Positions 1 through 9,210 of a stretch of 64,000 nucleotides of DNA are shown piece after piece. Below the pieces are notes generated by a model. That model was not told the origin of the DNA. It was given only the letters and a program-made list of their open reading frames with translations, and did not search any database. The DNA is from Mesorhizobium zhangyense (lineage in GTDB: Bacteria > Pseudomonadota > Alphaproteobacteria > Rhizobiales > Rhizobiaceae): positions 186,001 through 250,000 of the forward strand of contig NZ_JAAKZG010000003.1 in NCBI RefSeq assembly GCF_011045115.1, read 5' to 3'. The position numbers and the translations under genes were made by a program. How positions within the stretch are numbered: the stretch's first letter is position 1; each line of letters begins with the position of its first letter.

Positions 1-2
1 CG

Positions 3-746
3 ATCGGCTTCTCTGTCGATGGCGCCTCATGGTGTCTGCCGCTCCTGAGGGCCAAAAAGGAAGGGTTTTTCACGAGGGAGGAAGCCGTGTCCCTCTCCGC
101 ATTGAGCCCCCACCTGAGACGCATGGTGAAGCTATCGTCCCAGTTCGGCCTTTCGCGCGGCCGCTCCAGCCTGGAAGCTTTCGACCGAACCGGCCAGGCT
201 GCCGTCCTCATCAGTCCCAACAGGCAGGTCGGCCAGATGAATGCGAAGGCGGAAGCGCTGCTGGAGCGAAACACCGAGGCTCTCTTCGTGCGAAAAGGCT
301 ATCTGTGCGCCCATCACCCGCGCAGCAACAATGCCCTGCAAGTACTGATCGCGTCGGCGACCAGCCGCAGGCTTTCAAACGCCGAAAGCGTGGAAGCCTT
401 GCCGGTCTATGTCGCAAGGCTGGATCGGCACCCGATCGTCGTTGAAGCAGCTTCCCTGCCCAGTCTCGTAAGAACGATGTCATCGACGGCGCAGGCCGTT
501 CTTCTTCTCACCGACCCGGAAGACCGGGGCAAACCGAAACTCGACCATTTGGCCGCCGGCTTCGGCCTCACCCCGGCGGAAGTCAAACTCTGCAAGGAGC
601 TTGAAAGCGGTGCTTCGCTCTTCGAGGCAGCCGATGCACTGGGCATCGTGCGCGAAACAGCCCGCCATCGCCTGAAGTCGATCTTCGCCAAGACCGACAC
701 GCATCGCCAAAGCGAATTGATGCTTCTGCTGTCCAGATTATCGTAG
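3..746 (+). CDS. LuxR-type helix-turn-helix regulator, 5' end outside window
   Basis: The frame is open to the left edge, and the residues before the first internal GTG (position 87) continue naturally into LRRMVKL, so the true start lies outside the window. The last 65 residues form a GerE/LuxR-type helix-turn-helix: FGLTPAEVKLCKELESG, then a recognition helix around ALGIVRETARHRLKSIF and a closing segment near HRQSELMLLLSRL. The part upstream looks like a sensory or linker domain without a recognisable receiver or autoinducer signature. It is presumably a DNA-binding transcriptional regulator; its signal and targets cannot be told. A 9-bp hairpin follows the stop codon. Confidence 0.8.
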   Translation: MGFSVDGASWCLPLLRAKKEGFFTREEAVSLSALSPHLRRMVKLSSQFGLSRGRSSLEAFDRTGQAAVLISPNRQVGQMNAKAEALLERNTEALFVRKGYLCAHHPRSNNALQVLIASATSRRLSNAESVEALPVYVARLDRHPIVVEAASLPSLVRTMSSTAQAVLLLTDPEDRGKPKLDHLAAGFGLTPAEVKLCKELESGASLFEAADALGIVRETARHRLKSIFAKTDTHRQSELMLLLSRLS

Positions 747-753
747 ATTTTTA

Positions 754-778
754 GCCATCCCGGATGGTTCGGGATGGC
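754..778. terminator. Hairpin downstream of the LuxR-type gene
   Basis: GCCATCCCG (754-762) pairs perfectly with CGGGATGGC (770-778) around a 7-nt loop. The T-run lies before the stem on the plus strand, not after it, so this is not a textbook intrinsic terminator. It may still stabilise or end the upstream mRNA. Confidence 0.35.
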
Positions 779-833
779 CTCGGTATTCCGTGCGTCACGA
801 TTAAATCGGGTCGCAACAACGTACCCTTGCGGG

Positions 834-1316
834 TCAGATCTTCTTCACCAGCGCCTCAAGCTGGTCGGCGCATTGCCCCCAGCCCTCATGAAAACCCATC
901 TTCTCGTGGGCGTCGCGGTCTTCCTTCGTCCAGTGGCGAGCGCGGGCCGTGTAGCGCGTCTTGCCGCCCTCGTCCTCGAAGGTCAGGACGCCGGTGAAAA
1001 ACGGCTTTTCCGAAGGCAGCCAGGCCTCGGTGAAAGCGTCGGTGAACACCAGCTTCTCGCTCTCGACGACTTCGAGATAGACGCCCTTGTTCGGATAATC
1101 ATTGCCGTCCGGGTCGCGCATGACGAACATGCTGGAGCCGCCCGGCCGGACATCGACCTCGACGGCTGGCGTCGTCCAGGGCAGTGGCGCGAACCATTGC
1201 TTGAGCAGTTCGGCGTCGGTCCAGGCCTTGAACACCTTCTCGCGTGGCGCATCGATCAGGCGCGTCAGCACCAGTTCGCGGTCGTTGGCCGGGGTGGCGT
1301 CGGTTTTGGCAGTCAT
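834..1316 (-). CDS. SRPBCC / AHSA1-family protein
   Basis: This 160-residue protein belongs to the START-like SRPBCC fold in the activator-of-Hsp90-ATPase C-terminal (AHSA1) family. The family is recognised by an N-terminal LTRLIDAPREKVFKAWTD followed by LLKQWFAP, a central VDVRPGGSSMFVMRDPDG and the C-terminal GFHEGWGQCADQLEALVK. Bacterial members bind small hydrophobic ligands, but substrates are mostly unknown. The ATG at 1316 is preferred over an upstream in-frame ATG at 1334, because AGGAGAAG sits about 5 nt before it. In many genomes this family sits beside an ArsR regulator, but none is visible here. It lies downstream of the asmA-like gene on the same strand, with a gap of about 100 bp. 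Confidence 0.85.
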   Translation of the reverse strand: MTAKTDATPANDRELVLTRLIDAPREKVFKAWTDAELLKQWFAPLPWTTPAVEVDVRPGGSSMFVMRDPDGNDYPNKGVYLEVVESEKLVFTDAFTEAWLPSEKPFFTGVLTFEDEGGKTRYTARARHWTKEDRDAHEKMGFHEGWGQCADQLEALVKKI

Positions 1317-1419
1317 TCGTCTTCTCCTATTCAATCAGTTCCGATTCAAGGACGAACGAAGCCGCAGCAATCCGACATGGCCGGGGATTTTTTGATCGAT
1401 ATAGGCGCGAAAACGAAGC

Positions 1420-4400
1420 CTACTCGGGCTTATTGTCCAACGAGTTCAGGAAATCGCGGATCGACTGCTCGAAATTCTGGGTCGAACCCGTCGAGCCTTC
1501 AGATGGAGCCGGCGGCAGCGGCGCGCGCTGGATCTCCGGCGCCGGTGGCTGCGCCTTCTTCTCGGCCTCCTGCCGTGCTCTTTCAGCCTCGGCAGCCTGT
1601 TCAGCTTCGCGCGCCGATTGCCTTGCCGCTTCCTGCAATCTGAGTGCGGCTTCGTCGGCCGCCTGCCTGGCTTGCTCGTTGGCCTTGGCCTGCGCGGCGG
1701 CCTCTTCCAGCGCCTTTGCCGCGGCGGCCGCTTCCTCGCGCGCCTTGGCTTCCGCTGCCAGCCGTGCTTCTTCCTCGGCCTTGGCCCGCGCCTCTTCTTC
1801 CTGCTTGCGCCGAAGCTCCTCGGCGGCGCGCTCGCGCTCCTGCTGCAGGGCGGCGTAGTAGCGGACCTCGCGGCGCAGGCGCTGCTTTTCCAGCACCGCC
1901 GCCTGCATTGCCTCCACCCGCGCCTGCTCGCGCTCCAGCGCGCGCTGGGTCAGGAATTGCGCCAGCGGGTCGCTGTCGAGCGTCCGCTCGGGTGCTGCAG
2001 GCGAGCCGGACAGGCTGAAGCGCAGGCTCGGCTCGGAGCCGACAAGCGCCTCGTCGCCCGGCGCATAGGCAATCGTGCCGTCGGCGGCGATGGTATCGGC
2101 ATTGAGGTCGGCGCGCAGGTCGCTTGTGACCGTCACAGCAGACGTCACGAAACTGACCGGCGGAGCGCGCAGCACGCCGCCGGCAACGGTGAAGGCGATA
2201 TCGGCATTGCCGGCTGAAAGCGCGCCGGCATTGACGATCTCAGGTGCGAATTGGCCCGTCCGCGCCGCATCGATGTCGCGCCCGACCGCATCGGCCTTGG
2301 CCAGAAGCGGGCCGAGCGCGCTGGGATTGATCCCCGGGATGACGACGCCGTTCAGCGTCGCCGTGCCGGAACCGGAAAGTGCTGCAACAAGGCCACCGAC
2401 CGACTTGCCGCTGGCCGTAATCGCGGTCGAAAAATCGGTTCTGCCGGTCAGGCCGGCTCCCGGAAGAGCCGTGGCAAGATCGGCTCCCTCAAGCTTTGCC
2501 TGGCCTGAGACCAAACCGCTTCCGCCGTCGTTCTTAAGCTCCAGCAGGCCGGAGAAGGCCCCGCCGAACAGCTTTGCCTTGATGTCGGAGAGGCGCATTC
2601 CCTCCCCGTCGAGTTTGAGCGCCATGGTCGCATCATAGGCGCTGGTCGCCGAGCCGATCGAAACGGTCGCCGCCGAAATATCGAGATCGGCGGCAAAGGG
2701 TGCCGTCACCTTCGGCTGGAACGGCACTGACGACCAGCCGCTTTCCGCGGGTGCTGCGGCCTGTTCGCCGAGAACCATCGCAACCGCCGGGTCAAGGCTC
2801 ATCTCGTCGAGCGACAATGCGCCAGTTAGGTAAGGAAGGCCATCCTTGATCTCGACATTGATGCCGCCGGAAACCGCGCCTTCGTTGATCGTGCCGTCGA
2901 GATTGTCGAGCACAAGCAGGCTGTTTTCGTAGTCGCCATCGGCGGCAAGGGCCAGCGGCGTGCCCATGCCCAATCCGGGCAGGTGCACGGCTGTGGTCAT
3001 CAGCCAGGGCTCGATATCCGCGGCCTCCAGGCTGATCTTGCCCTTTGCGGTCGGCCCCTGTTCGCCAAGACCCGTCGTGCCGTCGAACTTCGCCGCGAAA
3101 CCCTCGCCGGTCAAAGCGAAGGCCGTCTCCAGCCCGCTCGCGACCGCGCCCTTGGCCGACAAGGTAAGTTCGCCGCCCCCGGTGACGCCGAGCGGCAGCG
3201 CCGGCAAACCGGTTAGCGCCAAAAGTGTGGTGGCATCGTCGTTGCGTGCTGAAAACGACAGTTCCAGCGGGGAGTCACTCAGGGCGTCGAGCTTGCCCTT
3301 GCCCGAAAGGCTTGCCGAAACCGCCGATCCGCCGGCCTCCCCCTTCGCGCTCAACGAGAGGTCGGTCGTGCCGTCGTCATTGGCGGCGGCATTCGCCAGG
3401 AAGTCGATCTGCGCGTCCTGCAGCAGGTTCGGATAGTCCATCGCCCGCTCGTTCAGCCCTTTGAGGAAAGCGCTGTTCGGGTAGCGCGCGGCCGCGAGCT
3501 TCACCAGAGGCGCGAGATCGACGGCAACGACCGACGCATCGAGCTTGCCGGTCGGGCTCTGCGGAAAATCCTTGATGGTGCCGGTCGCGCTCAGCGAAGC
3601 GCCCTCCAGTCCGCCTATCGACAGCCTGTCGATCTCCAGCAGCCCGTTGCGCAGGCGAAGTGCGGTGTCGATCGTCTCGGCAGTCAGACCGGCCGCCGAA
3701 ACCGGCCCGGCCTTGATCTGGAAATCGAGATCGCGATCGGCGAAGCGATTAGCGCCCTTGTCGCTGACGAACAGCGAGGCAAAGGCCGCAAGCCCGTCGA
3801 CATCCAGCGCTTCGCCGTTGAGCTTAAGCAACATTGACGGGCGAACATCAGCCGGTTGCTGGCTGTCGATTTCGCCCGAAAACTTCGCGTTGCCCAGTAT
3901 GAGTTCGAGGTTCTTGAAGGTCTGGCGCTGCTCGGTCATGTCGATGCTGGCTTTGAAGCCGGCCGCCGGCAACCGCCTGATCGCTTCGTCGACATCCGAC
4001 GACACCCAGGCTGCAAAGCCGGAAGGTTGCGCCACGGCCAACAGCAGCGATCCCGTAAACCCGAAATCATTGTCCGTGCGCAGGAACCCATCCGCTTCCA
4101 GCGTGGTGCGGCCGGGAAGCGTTGCGGCAAGCGATTTCACCGCCCAGCCGCCCTCGGCAGGTTCGGCCGAAAGCCGCACGTCGCGCACCGTCGTGTCGCC
4201 AGCCACCACCGCAGGCAGATCGACCTCGACACTGCCAGGAATGGTCGGCTTGGGCAGGCTGGCAAGCGCCTTTTCCAGCGCCGAGATGCGGTTGGCGAGC
4301 GTCAGCCCGGTGCTCGTTTCGCCGGCAATCGCCTCGTCGAAGCGCACCTGCGCGCCCTTGGCCTCGATGGAAAAGCGCGGCGTTTCGCCCAGTTCGATGA

Positions 4401-5319
4401 AGGCGGTGCCGTCTGCCGTGTAGGGATTGTCCAGCGGGCCGGTCTCGAAGCGGAAATTGTCGATGGAAAGCTTTTTATGGTCGAGGGCGAACTCGCCATT
4501 CACGCGGTTGCCCGGCTCAGGCTTCAACGCCTCCGCCTTGACCGTCTCACCGTCGCCTCCGCGCAGTTTCTCGGCCGGCTTTTCATTGCCGATGATCTTG
4601 AACTGTCCGGCGTAGAGTGCGGCGCCATTTTCGATGCGCGCATTTCCGTCCGCCTCGATCACCAGCGGATAGGCTTCCGGATTGACCTTCACCCGCAGCC
4701 GCATCTGGCCGTTTTCGTCGGCGGTGCCGGTCGATGCCGCAAGCGTCGTTTTCATGCCGTCGACGCGCAAAGTGCCGTTCGCCCGCCATGGCCCGGCCAG
4801 CGATTTGGCCGAGATCTCGGTGTTGATCTCCGACAGGACATGCTGACGACCGCCCACGGCGTGGCGGATCGTGATCTGTCCTTCGGTAACGGTCAGTTTT
4901 TCGAGCGCGATGCGCCGCGGATCGAAGGGCGAGGACGGCCGCATGGCCCAGTCCACAGTGCCGTCTTCCGCGACATCGATCGTCGCCTTGGGGCGCACGA
5001 TGCGCATGTCGAAGATAAGCAATTCGCCGCGCATGAAAGGCGCGAGTTCGGCATCCATGGAGAAATTCTCCACCGTCATCGCCGGCTGGCCGCCATTGCC
5101 GCCGCCTACGGCAACGTCAGAGAACGTCACGGAAGGGAACGGCAGCAGCCGCGCCGTCGCCGACCCCTGCACCGTGACCTTGCGTCCGAGGATTGCGCTT
5201 GCCTCGCGCTCGAAATCGGCGCGGTAGCCTGTCCAGTCGATAAAATAGGGAACCACCAGCGCCGCGGTCAGCGCCAGTACGATCATTCCACCGATGATTA
5301 CAAAAAGCCGCGCCAGCAT
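1420..5319 (-). CDS. Large AsmA-family membrane-anchored protein with coiled-coil tail
   Basis: This 1299-residue protein starts with a single N-terminal membrane segment (about residues 4-28), then the AsmA signature YFIDWTGYRADFEREAS and GRKVTVQGSATARLLPFPSV. A long repetitive beta-rich body follows, typical of AsmA/TamB-like proteins. This superfamily sits in the periplasm anchored to the inner membrane and is implicated in phospholipid transfer to the outer membrane. The last 200 residues differ from the usual family: from about residue 1090 to 1240 they are dominated by Ala, Glu, Arg, Lys and Gln with heptad-like spacing (for example EEARAKAEEEARLAAEAKA), then a Pro-rich patch and a short tail ending NSLDNKPE. 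Family membership is firm; the transport role is inferred. Confidence 0.85.
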   Translation of the reverse strand: MLARLFVIIGGMIVLALTAALVVPYFIDWTGYRADFEREASAILGRKVTVQGSATARLLPFPSVTFSDVAVGGGNGGQPAMTVENFSMDAELAPFMRGELLIFDMRIVRPKATIDVAEDGTVDWAMRPSSPFDPRRIALEKLTVTEGQITIRHAVGGRQHVLSEINTEISAKSLAGPWRANGTLRVDGMKTTLAASTGTADENGQMRLRVKVNPEAYPLVIEADGNARIENGAALYAGQFKIIGNEKPAEKLRGGDGETVKAEALKPEPGNRVNGEFALDHKKLSIDNFRFETGPLDNPYTADGTAFIELGETPRFSIEAKGAQVRFDEAIAGETSTGLTLANRISALEKALASLPKPTIPGSVEVDLPAVVAGDTTVRDVRLSAEPAEGGWAVKSLAATLPGRTTLEADGFLRTDNDFGFTGSLLLAVAQPSGFAAWVSSDVDEAIRRLPAAGFKASIDMTEQRQTFKNLELILGNAKFSGEIDSQQPADVRPSMLLKLNGEALDVDGLAAFASLFVSDKGANRFADRDLDFQIKAGPVSAAGLTAETIDTALRLRNGLLEIDRLSIGGLEGASLSATGTIKDFPQSPTGKLDASVVAVDLAPLVKLAAARYPNSAFLKGLNERAMDYPNLLQDAQIDFLANAAANDDGTTDLSLSAKGEAGGSAVSASLSGKGKLDALSDSPLELSFSARNDDATTLLALTGLPALPLGVTGGGELTLSAKGAVASGLETAFALTGEGFAAKFDGTTGLGEQGPTAKGKISLEAADIEPWLMTTAVHLPGLGMGTPLALAADGDYENSLLVLDNLDGTINEGAVSGGINVEIKDGLPYLTGALSLDEMSLDPAVAMVLGEQAAAPAESGWSSVPFQPKVTAPFAADLDISAATVSIGSATSAYDATMALKLDGEGMRLSDIKAKLFGGAFSGLLELKNDGGSGLVSGQAKLEGADLATALPGAGLTGRTDFSTAITASGKSVGGLVAALSGSGTATLNGVVIPGINPSALGPLLAKADAVGRDIDAARTGQFAPEIVNAGALSAGNADIAFTVAGGVLRAPPVSFVTSAVTVTSDLRADLNADTIAADGTIAYAPGDEALVGSEPSLRFSLSGSPAAPERTLDSDPLAQFLTQRALEREQARVEAMQAAVLEKQRLRREVRYYAALQQERERAAEELRRKQEEEARAKAEEEARLAAEAKAREEAAAAAKALEEAAAQAKANEQARQAADEAALRLQEAARQSAREAEQAAEAERARQEAEKKAQPPAPEIQRAPLPPAPSEGSTGSTQNFEQSIRDFLNSLDNKPE

Positions 5320-5572
5320 CTCACTTCAGCAAACCGCCCCAGACGAGACTCACTGTACCCGCATCGGCGTGTTGATAAAATGGCAATTGGAATTAACTGC
5401 CTGATTGCGCTTCGATAGATGCCGATCCCGGCCTGCTTGCACGCTGCCACCTCCATACGGACTAGGCCAACTCCTCTCATATGTAATTTTGAGGAGCGGC
5501 GCGTCGTGGTAGAATGCTTGATCCTGCCTGCTGCAGACTTTGCGGCACTCCGGACAATCCATGGAGGAAACT

Positions 5573-6205
5573 ATGGCATTGGCTGATTGGAGACTGGAAG
5601 GCGAGTGGATCAAGAACTGCAGTTGCGCCTTCGGCTGCCCCTGCGACTTCAACGCAAGGCCGACCCAGGGCTACTGCGAAGGCCTCGTGGCGATGCACAT
5701 CACCAAGGGTCACTACAAGGACGTGAAACTCGACGGCCTAAGTTTCTGCGTGACCGTTCATTTCCCCGGCGCGCTTCACGAGGGCAACGGACAGGCCCAG
5801 CCTATCCTCGACGAGCGGGCAAGCCCTGAGCAGCGCGACGCATTGGGAGCCATCCTGTCGGGCCAGGACTCGGCGGAGGGAACGCTGTTTCACATCGTGA
5901 GCCTGATCGTCACCACTTTCCACGACCCGATACTTGCGTCGTTCGAATTCAGCTTCGACCGCGACGCCCGCACCGCGCGGATGGTCATTCCAGGTGTACT
6001 GGAGACAGAGGTGGAGCCGATCAAAAACCCGGTGACCGGCGAGCCGCACCGGGTTCAAGTCGTCATGCCCGAAGGCTTCGAACACCGGATGGCAGAGATC
6101 GCCTCATCCAACATTCGCAGCCTGGCCGCGATAAAATTCGAAACGAAGGGCATGCACAGCTCACTTGCGCATGTGGTGCATACCCCCATGGGCGTCGCCG
6201 CCTGA
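5573..6205 (+). CDS. DUF1326 domain protein, Cys-rich N-terminus
   Basis: This 210-residue soluble protein of the DUF1326 family begins MALADWRLEG and has a tight cysteine cluster, CSCAFGCPCDF (Cys16, 18, 22, 24), with another Cys at 35. That spacing suggests metal or thiol chemistry, but no reaction is established for the family as far as I know. The start is chosen because GGAGGAA lies 5 nt upstream of ATG 5573; an in-frame ATG at 5540 lacks a ribosome binding site. The next gene, 66 bp downstream on the same strand, encodes a DUF2182 membrane protein. The two families are frequently neighbours, so they probably act together, possibly in metal handling (inference). Confidence 0.85.
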   Translation: MALADWRLEGEWIKNCSCAFGCPCDFNARPTQGYCEGLVAMHITKGHYKDVKLDGLSFCVTVHFPGALHEGNGQAQPILDERASPEQRDALGAILSGQDSAEGTLFHIVSLIVTTFHDPILASFEFSFDRDARTARMVIPGVLETEVEPIKNPVTGEPHRVQVVMPEGFEHRMAEIASSNIRSLAAIKFETKGMHSSLAHVVHTPMGVAA

Positions 6206-6271
6206 CGCCGACACGACGAACCGCGCGCCTGTGTGCGGTTCGGACCTGGCTGACCAAACCGGTGATGAACC

Positions 6272-7054
6272 ATGACGCTGTTGGTGAATCTCCACCGGCA
6301 TGACCGGGAAGCCGTCATAGCCATTGTCCTCGGGGTCGTCCTGATCTCCTGGGGCTACCTTCTGTTCGGCGTGGAAATGCCGATGCCGGCGATGGAAGGC
6401 ATGGCGATGCCGATGGTGGCTCCCGACTGGACGGTCGGCTATGCCGCACTCACCATCGCCATGTGGTCGGCCATGATGGCGGCGATGATGCTGCCCAGCG
6501 CAGTCCCCATGCTTCTCTTCTACGACTCGATCGCCAGGAAGCGCAGCTCCGGCAATGCAGCTGTCGGTTCGACGAGCCTTTTCGGGCTCGGCTATCTGGC
6601 GGTCTGGCTCGGCTTCAGCGTTGCTGCGGTGGCGCTCCAGTTTGCGCTGGATCGGGCCAGCCTGCTGTCACCGATGCTGGAAACGACCAGCATCGCGCTC
6701 GCCGGCGCGCTTCTGGTCGCCACCGGCATCTATCAATGGACGCCGCTCAAGCAGGCCTGCCTGCGCAATTGCCGCTCGCCCTTGTCCTTCGTGCTGGCCT
6801 ATTGGCGCAACGGCAAGAGCGGCGCTTTCGCCATGGGGCTTCGCCACGGCGTCTTCTGTGTCGGCTGCTGCTGGATGCTGATGCTGCTCCTGTTCGTCGG
6901 CGGCGTGATGAATTTCGCCTGGATCGCAGCACTTGCCGTGTTCGTATTGGTCGAGAAACTGGCGCCCGCCGGTCATTGGATCGGCAAGATCGCTGGCGTG
7001 GCGTTCATGGCATGGGGCGGCTTCGTGCTGACGTCGCTTGCTGCCGCTTCATAG
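6272..7054 (+). CDS. DUF2182 integral membrane protein, Met-rich
   Basis: This 260-residue polytopic membrane protein has about 6-7 hydrophobic segments. Family hallmarks are AMMAAMMLPSAVPM in the second membrane region, ACLRNCRSP, then GLRHGVFCVGCCWMLM and a C-terminal EKLAPAGHWIGKIAG. Between the first two membrane segments is a striking methionine run, EMPMPAMEGMAMPMV, like soft-metal (copper) binding loops. The paired cysteines CLRNC and CVGCC add further potential ligands. It follows the Cys-rich DUF1326 gene and is probably cotranscribed with it. DUF2182 proteins have been described only as predicted metal-binding membrane proteins, so the metal role is inferred from residues. Confidence 0.85.
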   Translation: MTLLVNLHRHDREAVIAIVLGVVLISWGYLLFGVEMPMPAMEGMAMPMVAPDWTVGYAALTIAMWSAMMAAMMLPSAVPMLLFYDSIARKRSSGNAAVGSTSLFGLGYLAVWLGFSVAAVALQFALDRASLLSPMLETTSIALAGALLVATGIYQWTPLKQACLRNCRSPLSFVLAYWRNGKSGAFAMGLRHGVFCVGCCWMLMLLLFVGGVMNFAWIAALAVFVLVEKLAPAGHWIGKIAGVAFMAWGGFVLTSLAAAS

Positions 7055-7098
7055 CAGCGCCTTAGAGTCACCCGCGATAATCGCAGGTGATGGTAAAA

Positions 7099-7620
7099 TC
7101 AGCGTGCGTCGCGTTTGGCCTGAGCCACCTTTGCCGCCTGTCTTTGCCGGCCAAGCTCCATCGGCCGCACCAGATTTTGCGCGCGCTGGTTTGCCACCGC
7201 GCGCATGCCCTTGTGGGCATGGCGTGTGTTGAAATCCGCGCCCTTGGCCTTCGCCGCCTGTTTCATCTCCAACGCTCTGTGGGCATTCGCGACCTGCGAC
7301 AGATCCGCTTCCAAACGCCGGCGGCGCTCGACCTCGCCGTTTAGCCGCCGCATCGTCATTGCCAGAACGGCGAGTTTTCGTTGCGAACCAGCATCGGCCT
7401 TCGAAGGAGACGCGCCCTTGGCAGCGCCCTTGCCACGGATCTCGCGGCGGCGGCGATGCGCCTCGGTCTGTGCCTTGTCGCGCCGTTCGCGCAAGAGTTT
7501 GACCAGACCGGCAAGCTCGGTGTCGGACAGCTCCTGCACGGCAGGATGGTGAGATTTTTCCACCAGCTCATGCTCGTCAGCGCTGAGTGCGCGAGCTTCT
7601 TCCTTGCGCGAAATCGCCAT
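7099..7620 (-). CDS. Basic, helical hypothetical protein
   Basis: No function is recognised. The 173-residue product is highly charged (many Lys/Arg/Glu) and predicted mostly alpha-helical: an N-terminal acidic helix region (LSADEHELVEKSHHPAVQEL), a segment LAGLVKLLRERRDKAQTEAH, and a strongly basic C-terminus. The C-terminus reads like a nucleic-acid-binding tail (RHAHKGMRAVANQRAQNL). The start at 7620 is supported by GGAGGAG 8-10 nt upstream; an earlier in-frame start gives an unlikely Gly/Ala/Val leader. It is convergent with the DUF2182 gene. Similar short basic proteins occur in rhizobia, but I know no assigned role. Confidence 0.65.
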   Translation of the reverse strand: MAISRKEEARALSADEHELVEKSHHPAVQELSDTELAGLVKLLRERRDKAQTEAHRRRREIRGKGAAKGASPSKADAGSQRKLAVLAMTMRRLNGEVERRRRLEADLSQVANAHRALEMKQAAKAKGADFNTRHAHKGMRAVANQRAQNLVRPMELGRQRQAAKVAQAKRDAR

Positions 7621-7707
7621 GATGAATTCTCCTCCGGCTACAACAGCAGCTGACGAGCCTCCGACCAAAGGGTGGCAGGGTCAAGGCCGACGGAATTGCA
7701 CGGCAAT

Positions 7708-9123
7708 TCAATGCGCCGCGGGCAGCACCTTCCCCGGATTGAGGATGTTCTGCGGGTCGAGCGCAGTCTTGATCGTGCGCATGAAGTCCACCGCATCGCC
7801 CAGTTCGCGCTCGAGAAAACCCATCTTGCCCTGGCCGATGCCATGCTCGCCGGTACAGGTGCCGTCCATGCCGATTGCCCGCATGTTGAGACGGCCGACG
7901 AACTTTTCCGCCCGCTCGATTTCGGCCGGGTCATTCACGTCCATCAGCACCAGCACATGGAAATTGCCGTCGCCGACATGGCCGACGATGGGCGCGATCA
8001 GCCCGGATTGCGCGATATCGGCCTCGGTTTCGGCAATGCATTCGGCAAGCCGCGAGATCGGCACGCAGACATCGGTCGAAAGCGCCTTGGCGCCCGGGCG
8101 CAAGGTTAGCGAGGCCCAATAGGCGTCGTGCCGCGCCTTCCACAGCTTGGCGCGCTCTTCGGCGACCGCAGTCCACAGGAATGGTCCGCCGCCATATTCG
8201 GTGGCGATCTCGCCAAAGGTCTCGGCCTGCTCGGCCACCCCTGCATCACTGCCGTGGAATTCGACGAACAGGCACGGGGTCTCGGCATAGTCGAGATTGG
8301 AATAGTTCTTCAGCGCCCGCATCTGCAGCGCGTTGACCAGTTCGATGCGTGCCACCGGAATGCCCATCTGGATCGTCGCGATCGTTGCCTGGCAGGCCGC
8401 CTCGACGCTCGGAAACGGGCAGACACCGCCCGAAATCGCCTGCGGAATGCCCTGCAGCTTGAGCGTCAGCGCGGTGATGATGCCGAGCGTGCCTTCCGAA
8501 CCGACCAGAAGCCGCGTCAGGTCGTAACCGGCCGAGCTTTTCTTGGCGCGCTTGGCCGTTGTTATCGCGCGGCCGTCGGCCATCACTGCCGTCAGAGCCA
8601 GCACGTTTTCGCGCATCGTGCCATAGCGCACGGCATTGGTGCCGGAAGCGCGCGTCGCTGCCATGCCGCCGAGGCTGGCATTGGCGCCGGGATCGATCGG
8701 GAAAAACAGGCCGGTGTCGCGCAGATAGGCGTTCAGGTCTTCGCGCGTGATGCCCGGCTCGATGGTGACATCCAGGTCCTCGGCATTGACCGCAAGCACC
8801 CGGTTCATCCGCGACGTATCCAACGAAATGCCGCCGCCCGGCGCATTGACATGACCTTCAAGCGACGTGCCCGTGCCAAAGGCGATGACCGGGACGCGAT
8901 GCTCGGCGCAGGCCTTCACGATCTCCTGTACTTCCGCCGTCGATTCGGGGAAGACGACGCCGTCCGGCGCCTGATTCGGGATGTAGGTGGTGGTGTGCCC
9001 ATGCTGCTCGCGAAGCGACTGACCGGTCTGGAACCGCTCGCCAAAGCGCTGTTTCAGTATGCCCAGCACCGTCGCGATGCCCGCCTCGTTGCGTTCGACC
9101 TTTGCGACGTCGCTAAGAGCCAT
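7708..9123 (-). CDS. FAD-linked D-lactate dehydrogenase / glycolate oxidase GlcD-type
   Basis: This 471-residue flavoprotein has a PCMH-type FAD-binding domain in the N-terminal half: VIAFGTGTSLEGHV for the diphosphate loop, then DPGANASLGGMAATRASGT and GSEGTLGIITALTLKL. An FAD-oxidase C-terminal domain follows, with HVGDGNFHVLVLMD, GEHGIGQGKMGFLERE and DPQNILNPGKVLP. These are the hallmarks of cytochrome- or quinone-linked D-lactate dehydrogenases and GlcD, which oxidise 2-hydroxy acids to 2-keto acids. The absence of glcE/glcF neighbours favours stand-alone D-lactate dehydrogenase (EC 1.1.2.4), but D-2-hydroxyglutarate or another 2-hydroxy acid is possible. ATG 9123 is preceded by GGAGGA; an in-frame upstream extension lacks a site. 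Confidence 0.85.
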   Translation of the reverse strand: MALSDVAKVERNEAGIATVLGILKQRFGERFQTGQSLREQHGHTTTYIPNQAPDGVVFPESTAEVQEIVKACAEHRVPVIAFGTGTSLEGHVNAPGGGISLDTSRMNRVLAVNAEDLDVTIEPGITREDLNAYLRDTGLFFPIDPGANASLGGMAATRASGTNAVRYGTMRENVLALTAVMADGRAITTAKRAKKSSAGYDLTRLLVGSEGTLGIITALTLKLQGIPQAISGGVCPFPSVEAACQATIATIQMGIPVARIELVNALQMRALKNYSNLDYAETPCLFVEFHGSDAGVAEQAETFGEIATEYGGGPFLWTAVAEERAKLWKARHDAYWASLTLRPGAKALSTDVCVPISRLAECIAETEADIAQSGLIAPIVGHVGDGNFHVLVLMDVNDPAEIERAEKFVGRLNMRAIGMDGTCTGEHGIGQGKMGFLERELGDAVDFMRTIKTALDPQNILNPGKVLPAAH

Positions 9124-9210
9124 GAAATCCTCCGCAATTGGACCATGAGCGGCCCTCGTGTAGCATTTAAGAGTGGGTACCGTGCAAACCGCCAAATGAG
9201 GACGCTGTCA

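Noticed and set aside
87-746. GTG at 87 as the start of the LuxR-type gene
   Set aside because: The frame is open and protein-like to the left edge, so the gene is more likely truncated by the window.
3856-5418. 520-residue plus-strand open frame
   Set aside because: Antisense to the AsmA-like gene, His/Arg-rich composition typical of shadow frames, no start signal.
7068-7090. Inverted repeat between DUF2182 and the basic hypothetical gene
   Set aside because: Arms TCACC-GCGA/TCGC-GGTGA have a mismatch and no T-run follows; too weak to call a terminator.
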